Assembly: GCA_964647485.1 (NCBI GenBank)
Contig: CAZYHV010000002.1
Span: 147,996-211,995 of the forward strand
Length of the DNA: 64,000 nucleotides
Origin: FW021-bin31 sp964647485
GTDB lineage: Bacteria; Bacteroidota; Bacteroidia; Chitinophagales; Chitinophagaceae
Direction: 5' to 3'
A program made the translations under genes and the position numbers. Each line of letters opens with the position of its first letter. Position 1 is the first letter of the stretch. Shown piece after piece: positions 27,766 to 36,754 of the stretch. The notes beneath the pieces were generated by a model that did not search any database, was not told where the DNA came from, and saw only the letters and a program-made list of their open reading frames with translations.

Positions 27766-28374
27766 TTATTGATGAATGCCACATTCTCTATGAGCTAACG
27801 CCTTTGTCGGATCATAATAATTCTCCTCATTGGGTAGATCATACTTTAACAAATAACGTTCTAAATCCGCATCAGTATAATGATAAAAAGGACTCACTTT
27901 GAGAATACCATCTTTACTTTGAGAAACAATATCTATACGATCTCTAAAAGCAGTTTGTCCTTTCCTTAAATTGGTAAACCAAACATCCGGTGCTTGTTCT
28001 TTCATCGCTCTGCGGAAAGGCTCTAGTTTTACCTGTTCTGAAAAAATCTTATGTTCCTCAGTATTGACTTCCGGTATCCCCAAGGTCACATTTCTATACC
28101 CTACCGATTGTAGGGGAACATAAATATGCATATTTAATTGAAGCCTTTCAATTAACTCCTTTGCATGAAAATAAGTATCCGGAGTATTATATCCTGTATC
28201 ACACCAGATCACATCAATAGAAGGTACAATAGAAGATACAAGATGCAGAATAGCACTTTCATACGGTCGAAAATTAGTAGTTATAACCGGTTTTTGTGCT
28301 TTACTCAAAGCCCAACGTACAATATCTTCAGGACTTTGGTCATGTAACGAATCATTTACTTTATTAAAATCCAT
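27766..28374 (-). CDS. cysH: Phosphoadenylyl-sulfate reductase family protein
   Basis: CysH-type enzyme of assimilatory sulfate reduction, reducing PAPS (or APS) to sulfite with thioredoxin. The P-loop-like N-terminal part is VITTNFRPYESAILHLV, then DVIWCDTGYNTPDTYFHA. The substrate loop RKGQTAFRDR follows, and the catalytic cysteine is in the terminal ECGIH motif. The extra cysteine pairs that bind a 4Fe-4S cluster in APS reductases are absent, which points to the PAPS-type enzyme. At 202 aa it is a little shorter than E. coli CysH (244). It lies 34 bp after DUF2061 in one operon; cysD, cysN and cysI are not in the window. Confidence 0.87.
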   Translation of the reverse strand: MDFNKVNDSLHDQSPEDIVRWALSKAQKPVITTNFRPYESAILHLVSSIVPSIDVIWCDTGYNTPDTYFHAKELIERLQLNMHIYVPLQSVGYRNVTLGIPEVNTEEHKIFSEQVKLEPFRRAMKEQAPDVWFTNLRKGQTAFRDRIDIVSQSKDGILKVSPFYHYTDADLERYLLKYDLPNEENYYDPTKALAHRECGIHQ

Positions 28375-28408
28375 TTTTATTTTATTTTAATGTTCTTTTA
28401 TTCTTACT

Positions 28409-28663
28409 TTACTTTCCCCATTTGATATTGTTCCACATTCGTTCATGAAAGTAATAAAGCACTGTTTTAGTCAATAGTTCAAAGGATCCTATTGAAATTG
28501 CTATGGTCCAGTCTCCGGCAATGAGCCAAGACAACAAAATGGTATCAAGCGTACCAAAAGCTCTCCAAGAAAGAGCCTTAACAAAGCTCCTTAAGTGTTT
28601 ATCTGACTTCTCTTTGGGCTTTTTTTCTGATCTTACCACTTCAAATATTCGATCAATTACCAT
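28409..28663 (-). CDS. DUF2061 membrane protein
   Basis: 84-residue protein with the DUF2061 core: RSFVKALSWRAFGTLDTILL followed by a second hydrophobic segment and the ending KTVLYYFHERMWNNIKWGK. Two membrane helices are likely. DUF2061 proteins are often found beside or fused to sulfate-assimilation genes, and here the gene is the first of an operon with cysH. The function is unknown; a role in sulfate metabolism is inferred from context only. Confidence 0.85.
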   Translation of the reverse strand: MVIDRIFEVVRSEKKPKEKSDKHLRSFVKALSWRAFGTLDTILLSWLIAGDWTIAISIGSFELLTKTVLYYFHERMWNNIKWGK

Positions 28664-28699
28664 AATACTCTATTTACTTCACAGATTTAGTAGACTTTG

Positions 28700-28707
28700 C
28701 AAAAATA
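28700..28707 (-). promoter_or_regulatory. -7 promoter box (TATTTTTG) of the DUF2061-cysH operon
   Basis: Exact TAnnTTTG match on the minus strand, 36 bp before the DUF2061 ATG. Confidence 0.5.
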
Positions 28708-28774
28708 GGATTTATTTAAAGAGAGACAAAATAAATTTGGATTTTCTAATGTAACGGAAAGATATTCAATTATG

Positions 28775-28816
28775 AATAAAAAAAAACAGCCTTTATCAAA
28801 ATGAAAAAAGACTGCT
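28775..28816 (-). terminator. Terminator after ric
   Basis: Ten-base-pair stem with two G-U pairs (28785-28794 with 28807-28816), followed on the minus strand by a run of about nine T. It lies 79 bp past the ric stop. Confidence 0.6.
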
Positions 28817-28894
28817 TTAACCTACATTATTCATCAATTTTTGGAGATAACTCTAATCCCATGAATAGGCGGTATAGCTAGGATTAGATCCTTT

Positions 28895-29617
28895 TTATTG
28901 CTTCTTCAATTCCTTCTCCAACAGTAATGACTTAGGGAAAAGAATGTTATTTTCCAGATGAATATGCTTATGAAGATCTTTCTCAAAATCCCGTAAAAGG
29001 CTCAACGTCAAATTATAAGTATTACAACCATCTTCCGGCGTCGTGAAATCGTTACTTAATTTAGCTATTTTCTTAAAAGCCTCTCCCTGTATATCATGTT
29101 CATCGGTCAACATATCTACAGGATCTTCTACCGTTCTTGGAGGATTAAACGCTTCATTATTCTCCTTAGATTGAACCATTTTTTTAATAAAAGGGAACAG
29201 CATAATTTCCTCTTTTTTCTGATGAGCAGCTATTTCTCCGGCTACTTTTTTAAAAATACTGTTTATTTCTATTAATTCAGAATGATGCGATCCATGCACC
29301 CGCACAATTTTATCTAAGTAAGGCAAAATAGTTCTTATTTGCTCCTCTGCTTTTTTATGATGTGTTTTGACTATATAATCTACAAGCAAGTCCAAGGGCC
29401 AGGATTCAAAATCATTTTGTTCTTGTTTTTCTCCCGTTAGAGCTTCCTCAATCTCCTGTATTAATTCTTGTAAATCAAGATGCTGTTCCTGTGCAACTTC
29501 TTGAATACTACGTCCTCCATTGCAACAGAAATCTATTCTGTGTTGCTCAAATACCTGTGCAGCACGATAATCTTTGGCTACAATTTCTCCTACTGATTGA
29601 TTTTTTATTTCTCCCAT
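28895..29617 (-). CDS. ric: Iron-sulfur cluster repair di-iron protein (Ric/YtfE/ScdA)
   Basis: Repairs Fe-S clusters damaged by nitric oxide or oxidants by donating iron from a hemerythrin-like di-iron site. The N-terminal ScdA_N domain begins GEIVAKDYRAAQVFEQHRID with the paired cysteines in FCCNGG; the rest is a helical hemerythrin domain with the expected spaced histidines (HHKKAEEQ, VHGSHHSE, AAHQKKEE, DEHD, HKHIHLENNILFP). Length 240 aa is standard. Single-gene unit with a promoter box at 29643-29650 and a terminator downstream. Confidence 0.92.
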   Translation of the reverse strand: MGEIKNQSVGEIVAKDYRAAQVFEQHRIDFCCNGGRSIQEVAQEQHLDLQELIQEIEEALTGEKQEQNDFESWPLDLLVDYIVKTHHKKAEEQIRTILPYLDKIVRVHGSHHSELIEINSIFKKVAGEIAAHQKKEEIMLFPFIKKMVQSKENNEAFNPPRTVEDPVDMLTDEHDIQGEAFKKIAKLSNDFTTPEDGCNTYNLTLSLLRDFEKDLHKHIHLENNILFPKSLLLEKELKKQ

Positions 29618-29642
29618 GATGTAAAAATTTTAAAATTTCTTA

Positions 29643-29650
29643 CAAAACTA
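29643..29650 (-). promoter_or_regulatory. -7 promoter box (TAGTTTTG) of ric
   Basis: Exact TAnnTTTG match on the minus strand, 25 bp before the ric ATG. Confidence 0.55.
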
Positions 29651-29699
29651 CATCTTTTTAACAAAAAAGGACATTTTTATCTTAATAAGATTTTTTATA

Positions 29700-29735
29700 A
29701 AAAAAAGTGTCTTTCGAACGAAAGACACTTTTTAT
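29700..29735 (-). terminator. Strong terminator after the pyruvate dehydrogenase E2 gene
   Basis: Perfect 10-bp stem (29707-29716 with 29719-29728), a two-base AA loop, and flanking A and T runs that extend the pairing. It could work in both directions; on the minus strand it closes the E2 transcript 11 bp after the stop. Confidence 0.85.
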
Positions 29736-29746
29736 TTTCTTCTTCA

Positions 29747-31396
29747 TTATACCAACATGGTTGCCGGGTTTTCAATAAAGCTTTTTAGTGTTTGTAAAAA
29801 CCGGGCACCTACGGCGCCATCAGCGACTCTGTGATCGCAACTTAATGTTACTTTCATAATATGAGCAGAGGCAAATTCTCCATTTTTGACAATGGGGGTT
29901 TCCTTTATTCCTCCAATTGCAAGAATTGCCGAATCCGGCGGATTAATAATGGCAGTAAACTCATCGATTCCCATCATTCCCAGATTAGAAACGGAAAAGG
30001 TATTTCCGCTGTACTCATCAGGTTGTAATTTTCCTTCTCCCGCTTTACCATATAACTCTTTCGCTTCTGCTGCAATTTGACTTAAAGATTTCTGATCCGC
30101 AAATTTAATAACCGGAACAATTAATCCTTCATCCATAGCAAAAGCAGATCCTACATGTACATGTTTATAAGTACGGATTACGCCCTCTTCTTCCAACCAA
30201 CTGCTATTCACTTCAGGATGCTTTCGCAAAGCCATTGCAGAGGCTTTTATAATCAAGTCGTTAAAAGAAATTTTCACCGGACTTATTTCATTCATGTCTT
30301 TCCGAACCGCCATGGCCTTATCCATATTAAGGGCTACGGTGAGATAGAAATGTGGCGCATTAAATTTACTTTCACTTAAACGTCTACCAATGGTCTTTCT
30401 CATTTGTGTAAACGGCTTATCTTCATATCCTTCCTCCCCTGAAGGTGCAAAAGAAGGAGCTTGAGTACTTTTTGAAGCTGCCTTTTTACTTGGTGTATAG
30501 CCATCAATATCACGTTTTATGATTCTTCCTCCATCTCCTGTTCCATTTACATCTTCAAGGTCTATCCCTTTTTCTTCTGCCATTTTTCGTGCCAATGGGG
30601 AAGCTTTTATACGACCTTCCTTAGTTTTAGAGTTCTTCTTCTCTGATTTCTGATCTGTAGAAGATGCTTTTCCCGAAGATTTCTCTTTCTTTTCAGACTG
30701 TGTTTTTTCTTGCTTTTTGGAGGAAGTCTCTTCTTTTCCCTTTTCGGCATCCAAAATAGGCTGAATGTCCGTTCCTTCTTTTCCTACAATAGCAATAACG
30801 TCATTTACTTTTGCGGCTTGACCTTCCGGAACACCAACATAAAGAAGGGTACCATCTACATATCCAATCACCTCCATCGTAGCTTTATCTGTTTCTACTT
30901 CTGCCAATACATCATCTGCATCAACCTTGTCACCTTCTTTTTTACTCCAAGTAACGATCTTTCCCTCCTTCATGGTATCACTCAAGAGAGGCATACGTAT
31001 AGCGGTGGCATTTTTTTCTGCTTCTTCCAAAGCCTTTGGGTCTACTTCTTCTTTGGTAGAAGAGTCCTCTTTAGATTCTTCCTTATCATTCGAGGAATCA
31101 TCTCCTTCTGTTTGCTGATCAGCTGTTTCTTCCTTCAATAAATCTTCATAAGACTCCCCTTCTTCGCCTACAATAGCGATGACTTCATTTACCTTGGCCG
31201 CCTCTCCTTTTTTAGGTCCAATATATAACACGGTACCATCAACATAAGGAATGACTTCCATTGTAGCCTTATCCGTTTCTACTTCAGCAATAGCCTCGTC
31301 TGAAGAGATCTCGTCACCAACTTCTACATTCCAGTCTGCAATAACGCCTTCTTTCATTGTATCACTTAAAAGAGGCATGCGAATAACTTCTGCCAT
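29747..31396 (-). CDS. aceF: Pyruvate dehydrogenase complex dihydrolipoamide acetyltransferase (E2)
   Basis: Core subunit that transfers the acetyl group from lipoyl arms to CoA. There are two lipoyl domains, each with the lipoylated lysine in ETDKATMEV (Lys43 and Lys171), joined by an acidic Glu/Ser linker; a second charged linker leads to the E3/E1-binding domain (KASPLARKMAEEKGIDL, about residue 263) and the catalytic acyltransferase domain ending in the active-site motif DHRVADGAVGARFL. Length 549 aa fits the two-lipoyl Bacteroidota form. The start MAEVIRMPLLSDTM is clear. Its -7 box is probably 31432-31439 (TAATTTTG). E1 and E3 genes are not adjacent. Confidence 0.95.
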   Translation of the reverse strand: MAEVIRMPLLSDTMKEGVIADWNVEVGDEISSDEAIAEVETDKATMEVIPYVDGTVLYIGPKKGEAAKVNEVIAIVGEEGESYEDLLKEETADQQTEGDDSSNDKEESKEDSSTKEEVDPKALEEAEKNATAIRMPLLSDTMKEGKIVTWSKKEGDKVDADDVLAEVETDKATMEVIGYVDGTLLYVGVPEGQAAKVNDVIAIVGKEGTDIQPILDAEKGKEETSSKKQEKTQSEKKEKSSGKASSTDQKSEKKNSKTKEGRIKASPLARKMAEEKGIDLEDVNGTGDGGRIIKRDIDGYTPSKKAASKSTQAPSFAPSGEEGYEDKPFTQMRKTIGRRLSESKFNAPHFYLTVALNMDKAMAVRKDMNEISPVKISFNDLIIKASAMALRKHPEVNSSWLEEEGVIRTYKHVHVGSAFAMDEGLIVPVIKFADQKSLSQIAAEAKELYGKAGEGKLQPDEYSGNTFSVSNLGMMGIDEFTAIINPPDSAILAIGGIKETPIVKNGEFASAHIMKVTLSCDHRVADGAVGARFLQTLKSFIENPATMLV

Positions 31397-31431
31397 AAAA
31401 TATTACTTTGTAATGGGTATCAAATTTTTTT

Positions 31432-31439
31432 CAAAATTA
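31432..31439 (-). promoter_or_regulatory. -7 promoter box (TAATTTTG) of the E2 gene
   Basis: Exact TAnnTTTG match on the minus strand, 35 bp before the E2 ATG. Confidence 0.45.
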
Positions 31440-31495
31440 ATAAAAAACTTCCTAAAAATCCCCTCTTAAACAGGAACTATTATTCTTTTTCTATC

Positions 31496-33403
31496 TTACC
31501 CCAAATCTAAATTTAATCTATCCTTTAATTCCTTGACCAAAGGATACTTCTTTATCATGTTATCTAATTGTTGTCTCTTTGTCAAAACAGGTTCTTGATC
31601 CTCTGTTTCTCTAAGTGAATCATCTACCATAGTGGAAACCTGAATAGCGTAATTGTGGAATCTTTTTTTTAACTTCTCTGCAAAGGGAATTTTTTGATCA
31701 TCTATAAAGGATCGTTGTACTTGATTCCGACAAATAATTTCTACACTTTGATCGTCCAGAATCCGTATATCTGCTAATCCCAAAAGATTTGCAGCTTGTC
31801 TCTTATCCAATTTTTTCAATTCTTCAATATGCTGATTCCATATCTGCAGCATCACTTCTTTTTCCAGCGGACTTTTCACCGCCTTTTCCATCCCTTTCTT
31901 ATCTTCTTTCTCCTCTGTAACTTTTTTCCTAATCTTATTCAAATCCAACGAATTCCCCGAGTCAAAAAGACTTTCCTTTTCATTTCCACTATGATAAGAA
32001 TTGGATTCCGGCTCACTAGCTTTCGACTTCTCGGTTGTGTAACTTTCTACAACCTTCTCCTTCTTCCTTGGTTCCTTATCCCCTATTTCTTCCTTCCTAT
32101 TTCCTATTTCTTTTTGATTTTTCCTTGTATCTTTCGCTTTATTCTCCGTTTTTTGTTTACTTCCATCGGCATCTTTTTCCCTATTCTTCTTCTCCGCTTC
32201 TTTTATTCCTTTCGAAAATCCGGTAGTAAGTGGTACTGTTTTTTCAGCTCGTTCCGTTACTTTTTTTTTTGAAACCGCTCCTGTCTTTTCATTATTGATT
32301 AAAGATACCGCTTGCTGCAAATAACTCAATCTAATTAAACTCATTTCAATACTCAAGCGTTTATTGCGCGCTTGTTTATAATGAATTCCCGTTTCATTCA
32401 ATATATTCAGGGCAGAAACCAAAAATCCGGTATCCAGTTTTCCGGCTTGTTCTTCATAACGCGCTTTCAGATTATCAGTAACCTCCATTAAATGAACAGC
32501 ACGCTTATCTTTGCTTACTAATAAATCTCTCAAAAATTCAGAATAGCCATCCAGAAAATCATCTCCTTCAAACCCCTTCTGTAATATTTCATCATAAATT
32601 AACAATGCCTTCCCTGCATCTTGACTCATAACCGCATCATTAACCTGAAAGAAATATTCATAATCCAATATATTAAGATGTTCCAAGGTATTTTTATAAG
32701 TCAATTTACCTCCGGTAAAACTAATAATTTTATCCAGAATACTCAAGGCATCTCGCATACATCCTTCACTTTTTTGAGCAATAAGATGCAAGGCATCACT
32801 TTCACATGTTACGTTTTCTTTTTCACAAATATCCTTCAGATGACCGACGGTTTCTGAAGTAGGCATTCGTTTAAAATCAAACACCTGACACCGACTAAGA
32901 ATGGTAGGAAGAATTTTATGTTTCTCCGTTGTCGCCAGAATAAAAATAGCATGTGCAGGAGGTTCTTCCAAAGTTTTCAAAAAAGCATTGAAAGCTGATG
33001 CACTCAGCATATGTACCTCATCTATAATATACACTTTATATCGGGTACCCTGAGGTGCAAAACGAACATGTTCATTGAGTTCACGAATATTATCTACCGA
33101 ATTATTCGATGCTGCATCCAATTCATGAATGCTCATAGATTGTCCCTCCTGAAAAGTTGTGCATGCTGTACACGTTCCACAAGCTTCTCCATCTTCCGTA
33201 GGATGCTCACAATTAATAGTCTTGGCTAAGATTCGAGCACAAGTCGTCTTCCCCACTCCACGCGGACCACAAAACAAAAAGGCATGAGCCAACTGTTCAT
33301 TTCGAATAGCATTCTTTAACGTAGTAGTAATATGCTTTTGTCCAACTACCGTATCAAAATTCTGAGGTCTATACTTTCTGGCAGAAACTACGAAATTTTC
33401 CAT
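31496..33403 (-). CDS. dnaX: DNA polymerase III subunit gamma/tau
   Basis: Clamp-loader ATPase of the replisome. AAA+ module with Walker A GPRGVGKTTCARIL, a four-cysteine zinc module (CEHPTEDGEACGTCTAC), Walker B IIDEVHML and sensor 1 motif ATTEKHKILPTILSRCQ. After the collar domain (to about residue 380) comes a ~170-residue, low-complexity Lys/Glu-rich linker, then a C-terminal domain of about 110 residues that should bind other replisome parts. Total 635 aa. I see no obvious slippery site for a short gamma form. A near-consensus TACCTTAG box is at 33411-33418. Confidence 0.96.
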   Translation of the reverse strand: MENFVVSARKYRPQNFDTVVGQKHITTTLKNAIRNEQLAHAFLFCGPRGVGKTTCARILAKTINCEHPTEDGEACGTCTACTTFQEGQSMSIHELDAASNNSVDNIRELNEHVRFAPQGTRYKVYIIDEVHMLSASAFNAFLKTLEEPPAHAIFILATTEKHKILPTILSRCQVFDFKRMPTSETVGHLKDICEKENVTCESDALHLIAQKSEGCMRDALSILDKIISFTGGKLTYKNTLEHLNILDYEYFFQVNDAVMSQDAGKALLIYDEILQKGFEGDDFLDGYSEFLRDLLVSKDKRAVHLMEVTDNLKARYEEQAGKLDTGFLVSALNILNETGIHYKQARNKRLSIEMSLIRLSYLQQAVSLINNEKTGAVSKKKVTERAEKTVPLTTGFSKGIKEAEKKNREKDADGSKQKTENKAKDTRKNQKEIGNRKEEIGDKEPRKKEKVVESYTTEKSKASEPESNSYHSGNEKESLFDSGNSLDLNKIRKKVTEEKEDKKGMEKAVKSPLEKEVMLQIWNQHIEELKKLDKRQAANLLGLADIRILDDQSVEIICRNQVQRSFIDDQKIPFAEKLKKRFHNYAIQVSTMVDDSLRETEDQEPVLTKRQQLDNMIKKYPLVKELKDRLNLDLG

Positions 33404-33764
33404 ATCGCTGCTAAGGTAACAAAAAACCCATTACTTTTCACTCCACTCCTTCTTTTTCACGTTCCTACAAAACAAGATTTTTTAACAAAAAAATAATTCC
33501 ATATTAAAACCTAAAATTAGCGTAAAATCAAGGATCTTGACGATTTATTATTTTAATTTTTTAAGCCCTTTTATTAGATTTTTTTCGATAAAAAGAAATA
33601 AAAAAAGTTTTTTTTCTACTTTTGTCTGGTCATTTTGATTTTCATCAAAAACTTTTTCATCATTTATTCTTCTTATTCTACACGATTTGTTCTGATTTTT
33701 CCTTTTAAGAAAGAAAAAATCAGGATCTATCGTGTCTTTTTTTGAAACGAGATATTATTTATTT
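33404..33764 (+). promoter_or_regulatory. Promoter and structured leader of the APC permease gene
   Basis: No gene seen. A -7 box TACTTTTG lies at 33617-33624 on the plus strand. The resulting leader of about 130 bases holds a 7-bp hairpin (33633-33650) and then the larger terminator-like hairpin at 33680-33743. It has no ATG-initiated leader peptide. The left part of the interval carries the weak dnaX promoter. Confidence 0.5.
33680..33743 (+). terminator. Terminator-like hairpin in the permease leader
   Basis: Outer 7-bp stem (33680-33686 with 33729-33735) and inner stem of about 9-10 bp (33692-33701 with 33713-33723), immediately followed by a run of T ending at 33742. It lies 22 bp before the permease ATG and downstream of its promoter, the layout of a transcription attenuator. 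Confidence 0.55.
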
Positions 33765-35456
33765 ATGGCAAAAGCTACACAAAATCCTGAGGGCAAACTC
33801 AAACGAGAAATAGGAATTATCGGTATCTTGTTTGCCGCCGTTGGTTCCATCATTGGTTCCGGGTGGCTCTTCGGGGCATTATATACAGCAGAAGGCGCCG
33901 GACCGGCTTCTATCATATCTTGGGCACTTGGAGCTATATTAATGATGTTTATAGCCTTGGTGTATGCCGAGTTAGGCACTATGTTTCCAATGTCGGGAGG
34001 AGTTGTTCGTTATCCTCATTTTGCATTCGGTTCTTTTGCCAGTTATTCCATTGGATGGATTACTTGGTTTGCAGCCGCGGCCACTACCTCCATTGAAGTG
34101 CTTGCAGCGATGCAATATGCCACCAATTATCTTCCATGGATGCAACATATTAGCTCAGATGGAGTGGCGGTACTCACCACTGCAGGATATTTTGTAGCAA
34201 TCGGCATGCTGGCTTTATTCAGTCTTATTAATTTCATTGGTATTCGCTGGTTTGAAAAGCTCAACAATATTTTAGTCTGGTGGAAATTAGGCATTGTTGC
34301 CTTAATCATCATCGCCTTCCTAGCCGTTTCTTTTGAAGGTTCTAACTTTACAGATGATGCAGCCGGAGGTTTTTTCCCTTTCGGATTGGAAGGCGTCTTT
34401 ACTGCTATTTCTACAGCCGGTGTGTGTTTTTCCTTCCTCGGATTCAGACAAGGGGTAGAATTAGCCGGAGAAACAAAAAATCCATCTAAAAATGTACCTA
34501 TTGCTGTCATTGGCTCTATCTTAATTACCTTAGTTTTATATATTCTCTTACAAGTAGCATTTATTGGAGCTTTACCGGAAGGTTCTTTAATCGAAGGTTG
34601 GCGTAATATTGGAAAGCATTTCGCCTCCGGTATGAGTGATGTCGTTGCTGCTTTTGGTCCTCTGGCAGCCATTGCCGGGATTATGGGACTCTCCTGGATT
34701 GTGATATTATTATATATTGATGCTTTTATCTCTCCGGCAGACACCGGTTTAATTTATACCACTGTTACTTCGCGTTTATCCTATGCAATGGGACTTAATG
34801 GGAATGCACCAAAATCATTATCTAAAACAAATAAAAAAGGAGTTCCCTGGGTGAGTGTACTCCTCACCTTTATTTCTGGAACTGCTTTCTTTTTCATCTT
34901 TCCCGGATGGGAAAAGATTGTTGGGTTTGTTACCGCAGGTACTGTTTTATCTTTTGGCTCAGGACCTGTAGCCTTATTGGCCATGAGAAAGCAAATTCCT
35001 CAAGCAAAACGCCCTTTTAAACTACCCGCCGCCACTCTGATATGCTATCTGGCTTTTCTTGCCGCCAATTTAATTGTTTACTGGTCAGGCTGGGCGGATA
35101 TGTGGAAACTAATGGTCGCCATCATCATTGGATATGTCGTTTTGATTATCAATGAAATCGCTAATCACAAAGTTACCCCTAAATTAGAGATACGCTCCGG
35201 ATTATGGATTTTTGTCTGGTTGGCGGGATTGACCCTGATCAGTTATTTAGGCACCTATCCGGTTCTTTCAAAAAAAGCGGGAAACATTGGAGTATTAAGC
35301 GTCGGATGGAGCGTTGTTGCCATTGCACTCTTTACTGCATTTATTACCTGGCTGGCAGTCAAATCCAGGCTACCGCAAGACAAAACCAAAATGAATGTAG
35401 AGGAAGGAGTCAGCGAAATGACCCAAGCAAAAGGGGATTCTAAAGTAGATAAATAA
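33765..35456 (+). CDS. APC-superfamily amino acid permease
   Basis: Inner-membrane transporter with about 12-14 hydrophobic helices over 563 residues. The first helix has the unwound APC motif GSIIGSGWLFG, and the sixth region has FLGFRQGVELAGETKNPSKNVP, both typical of amino acid-polyamine-organocation carriers that bind the amino acid backbone. The substrate cannot be told. A GTG at 33732 would extend the frame, but it lies in the terminator-like hairpin; the ATG at 33765 begins MAKATQNPEGKLKREIG, a normal N-terminus. Monocistronic, convergent with the next gene. Possible attenuation in the leader suggests control by amino acid supply (inference). Confidence 0.88.
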   Translation: MAKATQNPEGKLKREIGIIGILFAAVGSIIGSGWLFGALYTAEGAGPASIISWALGAILMMFIALVYAELGTMFPMSGGVVRYPHFAFGSFASYSIGWITWFAAAATTSIEVLAAMQYATNYLPWMQHISSDGVAVLTTAGYFVAIGMLALFSLINFIGIRWFEKLNNILVWWKLGIVALIIIAFLAVSFEGSNFTDDAAGGFFPFGLEGVFTAISTAGVCFSFLGFRQGVELAGETKNPSKNVPIAVIGSILITLVLYILLQVAFIGALPEGSLIEGWRNIGKHFASGMSDVVAAFGPLAAIAGIMGLSWIVILLYIDAFISPADTGLIYTTVTSRLSYAMGLNGNAPKSLSKTNKKGVPWVSVLLTFISGTAFFFIFPGWEKIVGFVTAGTVLSFGSGPVALLAMRKQIPQAKRPFKLPAATLICYLAFLAANLIVYWSGWADMWKLMVAIIIGYVVLIINEIANHKVTPKLEIRSGLWIFVWLAGLTLISYLGTYPVLSKKAGNIGVLSVGWSVVAIALFTAFITWLAVKSRLPQDKTKMNVEEGVSEMTQAKGDSKVDK

Positions 35457-35468
35457 AACTGAGTAATA

Positions 35469-36638
35469 TCATCCTACCTTTGGATGTCTCTTAAATTCTT
35501 TTTCTCTGTCAAAAAGATATCTATAGGTCGTTAGGGTTCTACTTCTGTTTGTTCCTAACGACTCGGCTACATTTACCATAGTCGGGTTAAAATCTCCAAT
35601 CCACTCCATTTCAAACTCTTCATACATCATATTTTTTTGAAGAACACGAGCCCCCTCCACAATTATATAAGCATCTGCCCCCGTTTTCTGAAATTCGGGA
35701 ATCACTCCAAAAACGATACCTACAAAACGTTTGTTTTTTTTCGTTTTCTTATACCAGAGGAATTTCAATTTCTCCCATCCTCCAAATTTACCATTTAAAT
35801 ATTTAAACCATTGATTCAGATCAGGTAAATTAATCCATAATCCAATCGGTTCCTCACGATGATAAATAAACCAGATAATTCGTTCATCTATTACCGGTTT
35901 CATCGTTTTAAACATCATTTTTGCTTGCCTCAGATCCATTGTTTTGTTTCCCCCATGACCTGCCCAGGCTTTATTATATACCGAACAAAAATCCGCCGCA
36001 TATTTATCCAGATTTTTCTTCTGTACATGTTCACAGCGAACATTCGGATCTTCTGCAAATCTATTATGTCGATCATAGATTTTCTGTTGTAACCGATCTT
36101 TAACATACAAAGAGTAACACCATTGATTGAAAAATACCCGAAATCCATAATTTTCAAAAAGTTTTTGATAATAAGCCGGATTATAATTCATTCCATAAAG
36201 AGGCTCATGAAAGCCTTCTACTAACAAGCCCCACCACCGATCTCTTTCTCCAAAGTTTATAGGTCCATCCATGGCTTCCATTCCTCTTTCCTGTAGCCAG
36301 TTTTTACAATGATCAAACATGTAGTTTGCTGCTTTCTGGTTATCAATACATTCAAAAAAACCAACTCCTCCGGTAGGTTGTTTATCTCCCGGATTCCGAT
36401 ACTTTTTATTCACAAAGGCGGCTATTCTACCAATATCTTTCCCCTTTTCATCTACTAAAATCCATGGTTGACACTCATTCCCTTTTCTTTTAAAAAGCTT
36501 ATTCTTTTCAGGATCAAAAACCTCCTTTATATCTTTGTCCAGAGGACGGATCCAATCCGGATTATCTTTGTTAATAAAAGCAGTGACTTCTATAAATCGT
36601 CTGACCGTAGCAGGAGTTTCCACAGGAACAAGCTTCAT
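35469..36638 (-). CDS. GNAT-like protein of unknown function, conserved in Bacteroidota
   Basis: 389-residue cytosolic protein with no signal peptide. The sequence resembles the Bacteroidota family usually annotated as GNAT-type N-acetyltransferase or YghO-like: MDGPINFGERDRWWGLLVEG, LYGMNYNPAYYQKLFENYGF, then a C-terminal half with GVIPEFQKTGADAYIIVEG and EMEWIGDFNPTMVNVAESLG. Two tandem GNAT-like folds are likely, but I see no clean acetyl-CoA loop (RxxGxG/A), so catalytic activity is unproven. Its promoter box (TAGTTTTG) is at 36711-36718. Confidence 0.7.
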   Translation of the reverse strand: MKLVPVETPATVRRFIEVTAFINKDNPDWIRPLDKDIKEVFDPEKNKLFKRKGNECQPWILVDEKGKDIGRIAAFVNKKYRNPGDKQPTGGVGFFECIDNQKAANYMFDHCKNWLQERGMEAMDGPINFGERDRWWGLLVEGFHEPLYGMNYNPAYYQKLFENYGFRVFFNQWCYSLYVKDRLQQKIYDRHNRFAEDPNVRCEHVQKKNLDKYAADFCSVYNKAWAGHGGNKTMDLRQAKMMFKTMKPVIDERIIWFIYHREEPIGLWINLPDLNQWFKYLNGKFGGWEKLKFLWYKKTKKNKRFVGIVFGVIPEFQKTGADAYIIVEGARVLQKNMMYEEFEMEWIGDFNPTMVNVAESLGTNRSRTLTTYRYLFDREKEFKRHPKVG

Positions 36639-36677
36639 AAAATTTTGATGTTTTCTTCAGAAAAGTTAAGAAATAAA

Positions 36678-36718
36678 TACTTTTGCGAAGATAATTCTTT
36701 CAAACGAAATCAAAACTA
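36678..36718. promoter_or_regulatory. Face-to-face promoters of two acetyltransferase-type genes
   Basis: A plus-strand box TACTTTTG (36678-36685) drives the 161-aa GNAT gene and a minus-strand box TAGTTTTG (36711-36718) drives the 389-aa GNAT-like gene. They point toward each other, so the two transcripts should overlap by a few tens of bases at their 5' ends. Confidence 0.45.
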
Positions 36719-36754
36719 ATTCTCCTCCCTTTAGTGGGGAAATATTCTTTTATT

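Noticed and set aside
30710..31141. Plus-strand frame inside the E2 gene
   Set aside because: Antisense to the lipoyl-domain linkers, with Phe/Ser-rich nonsense composition.
31796..32272. Long plus-strand frame inside dnaX
   Set aside because: Antisense to the Lys/Glu-rich linker; the biased codons of the linker keep the opposite strand open.
34127..34744. A 205-codon frame antisense to the APC permease
   Set aside because: Shadow of a strongly coded gene; no promoter, ribosome site or protein-like composition.
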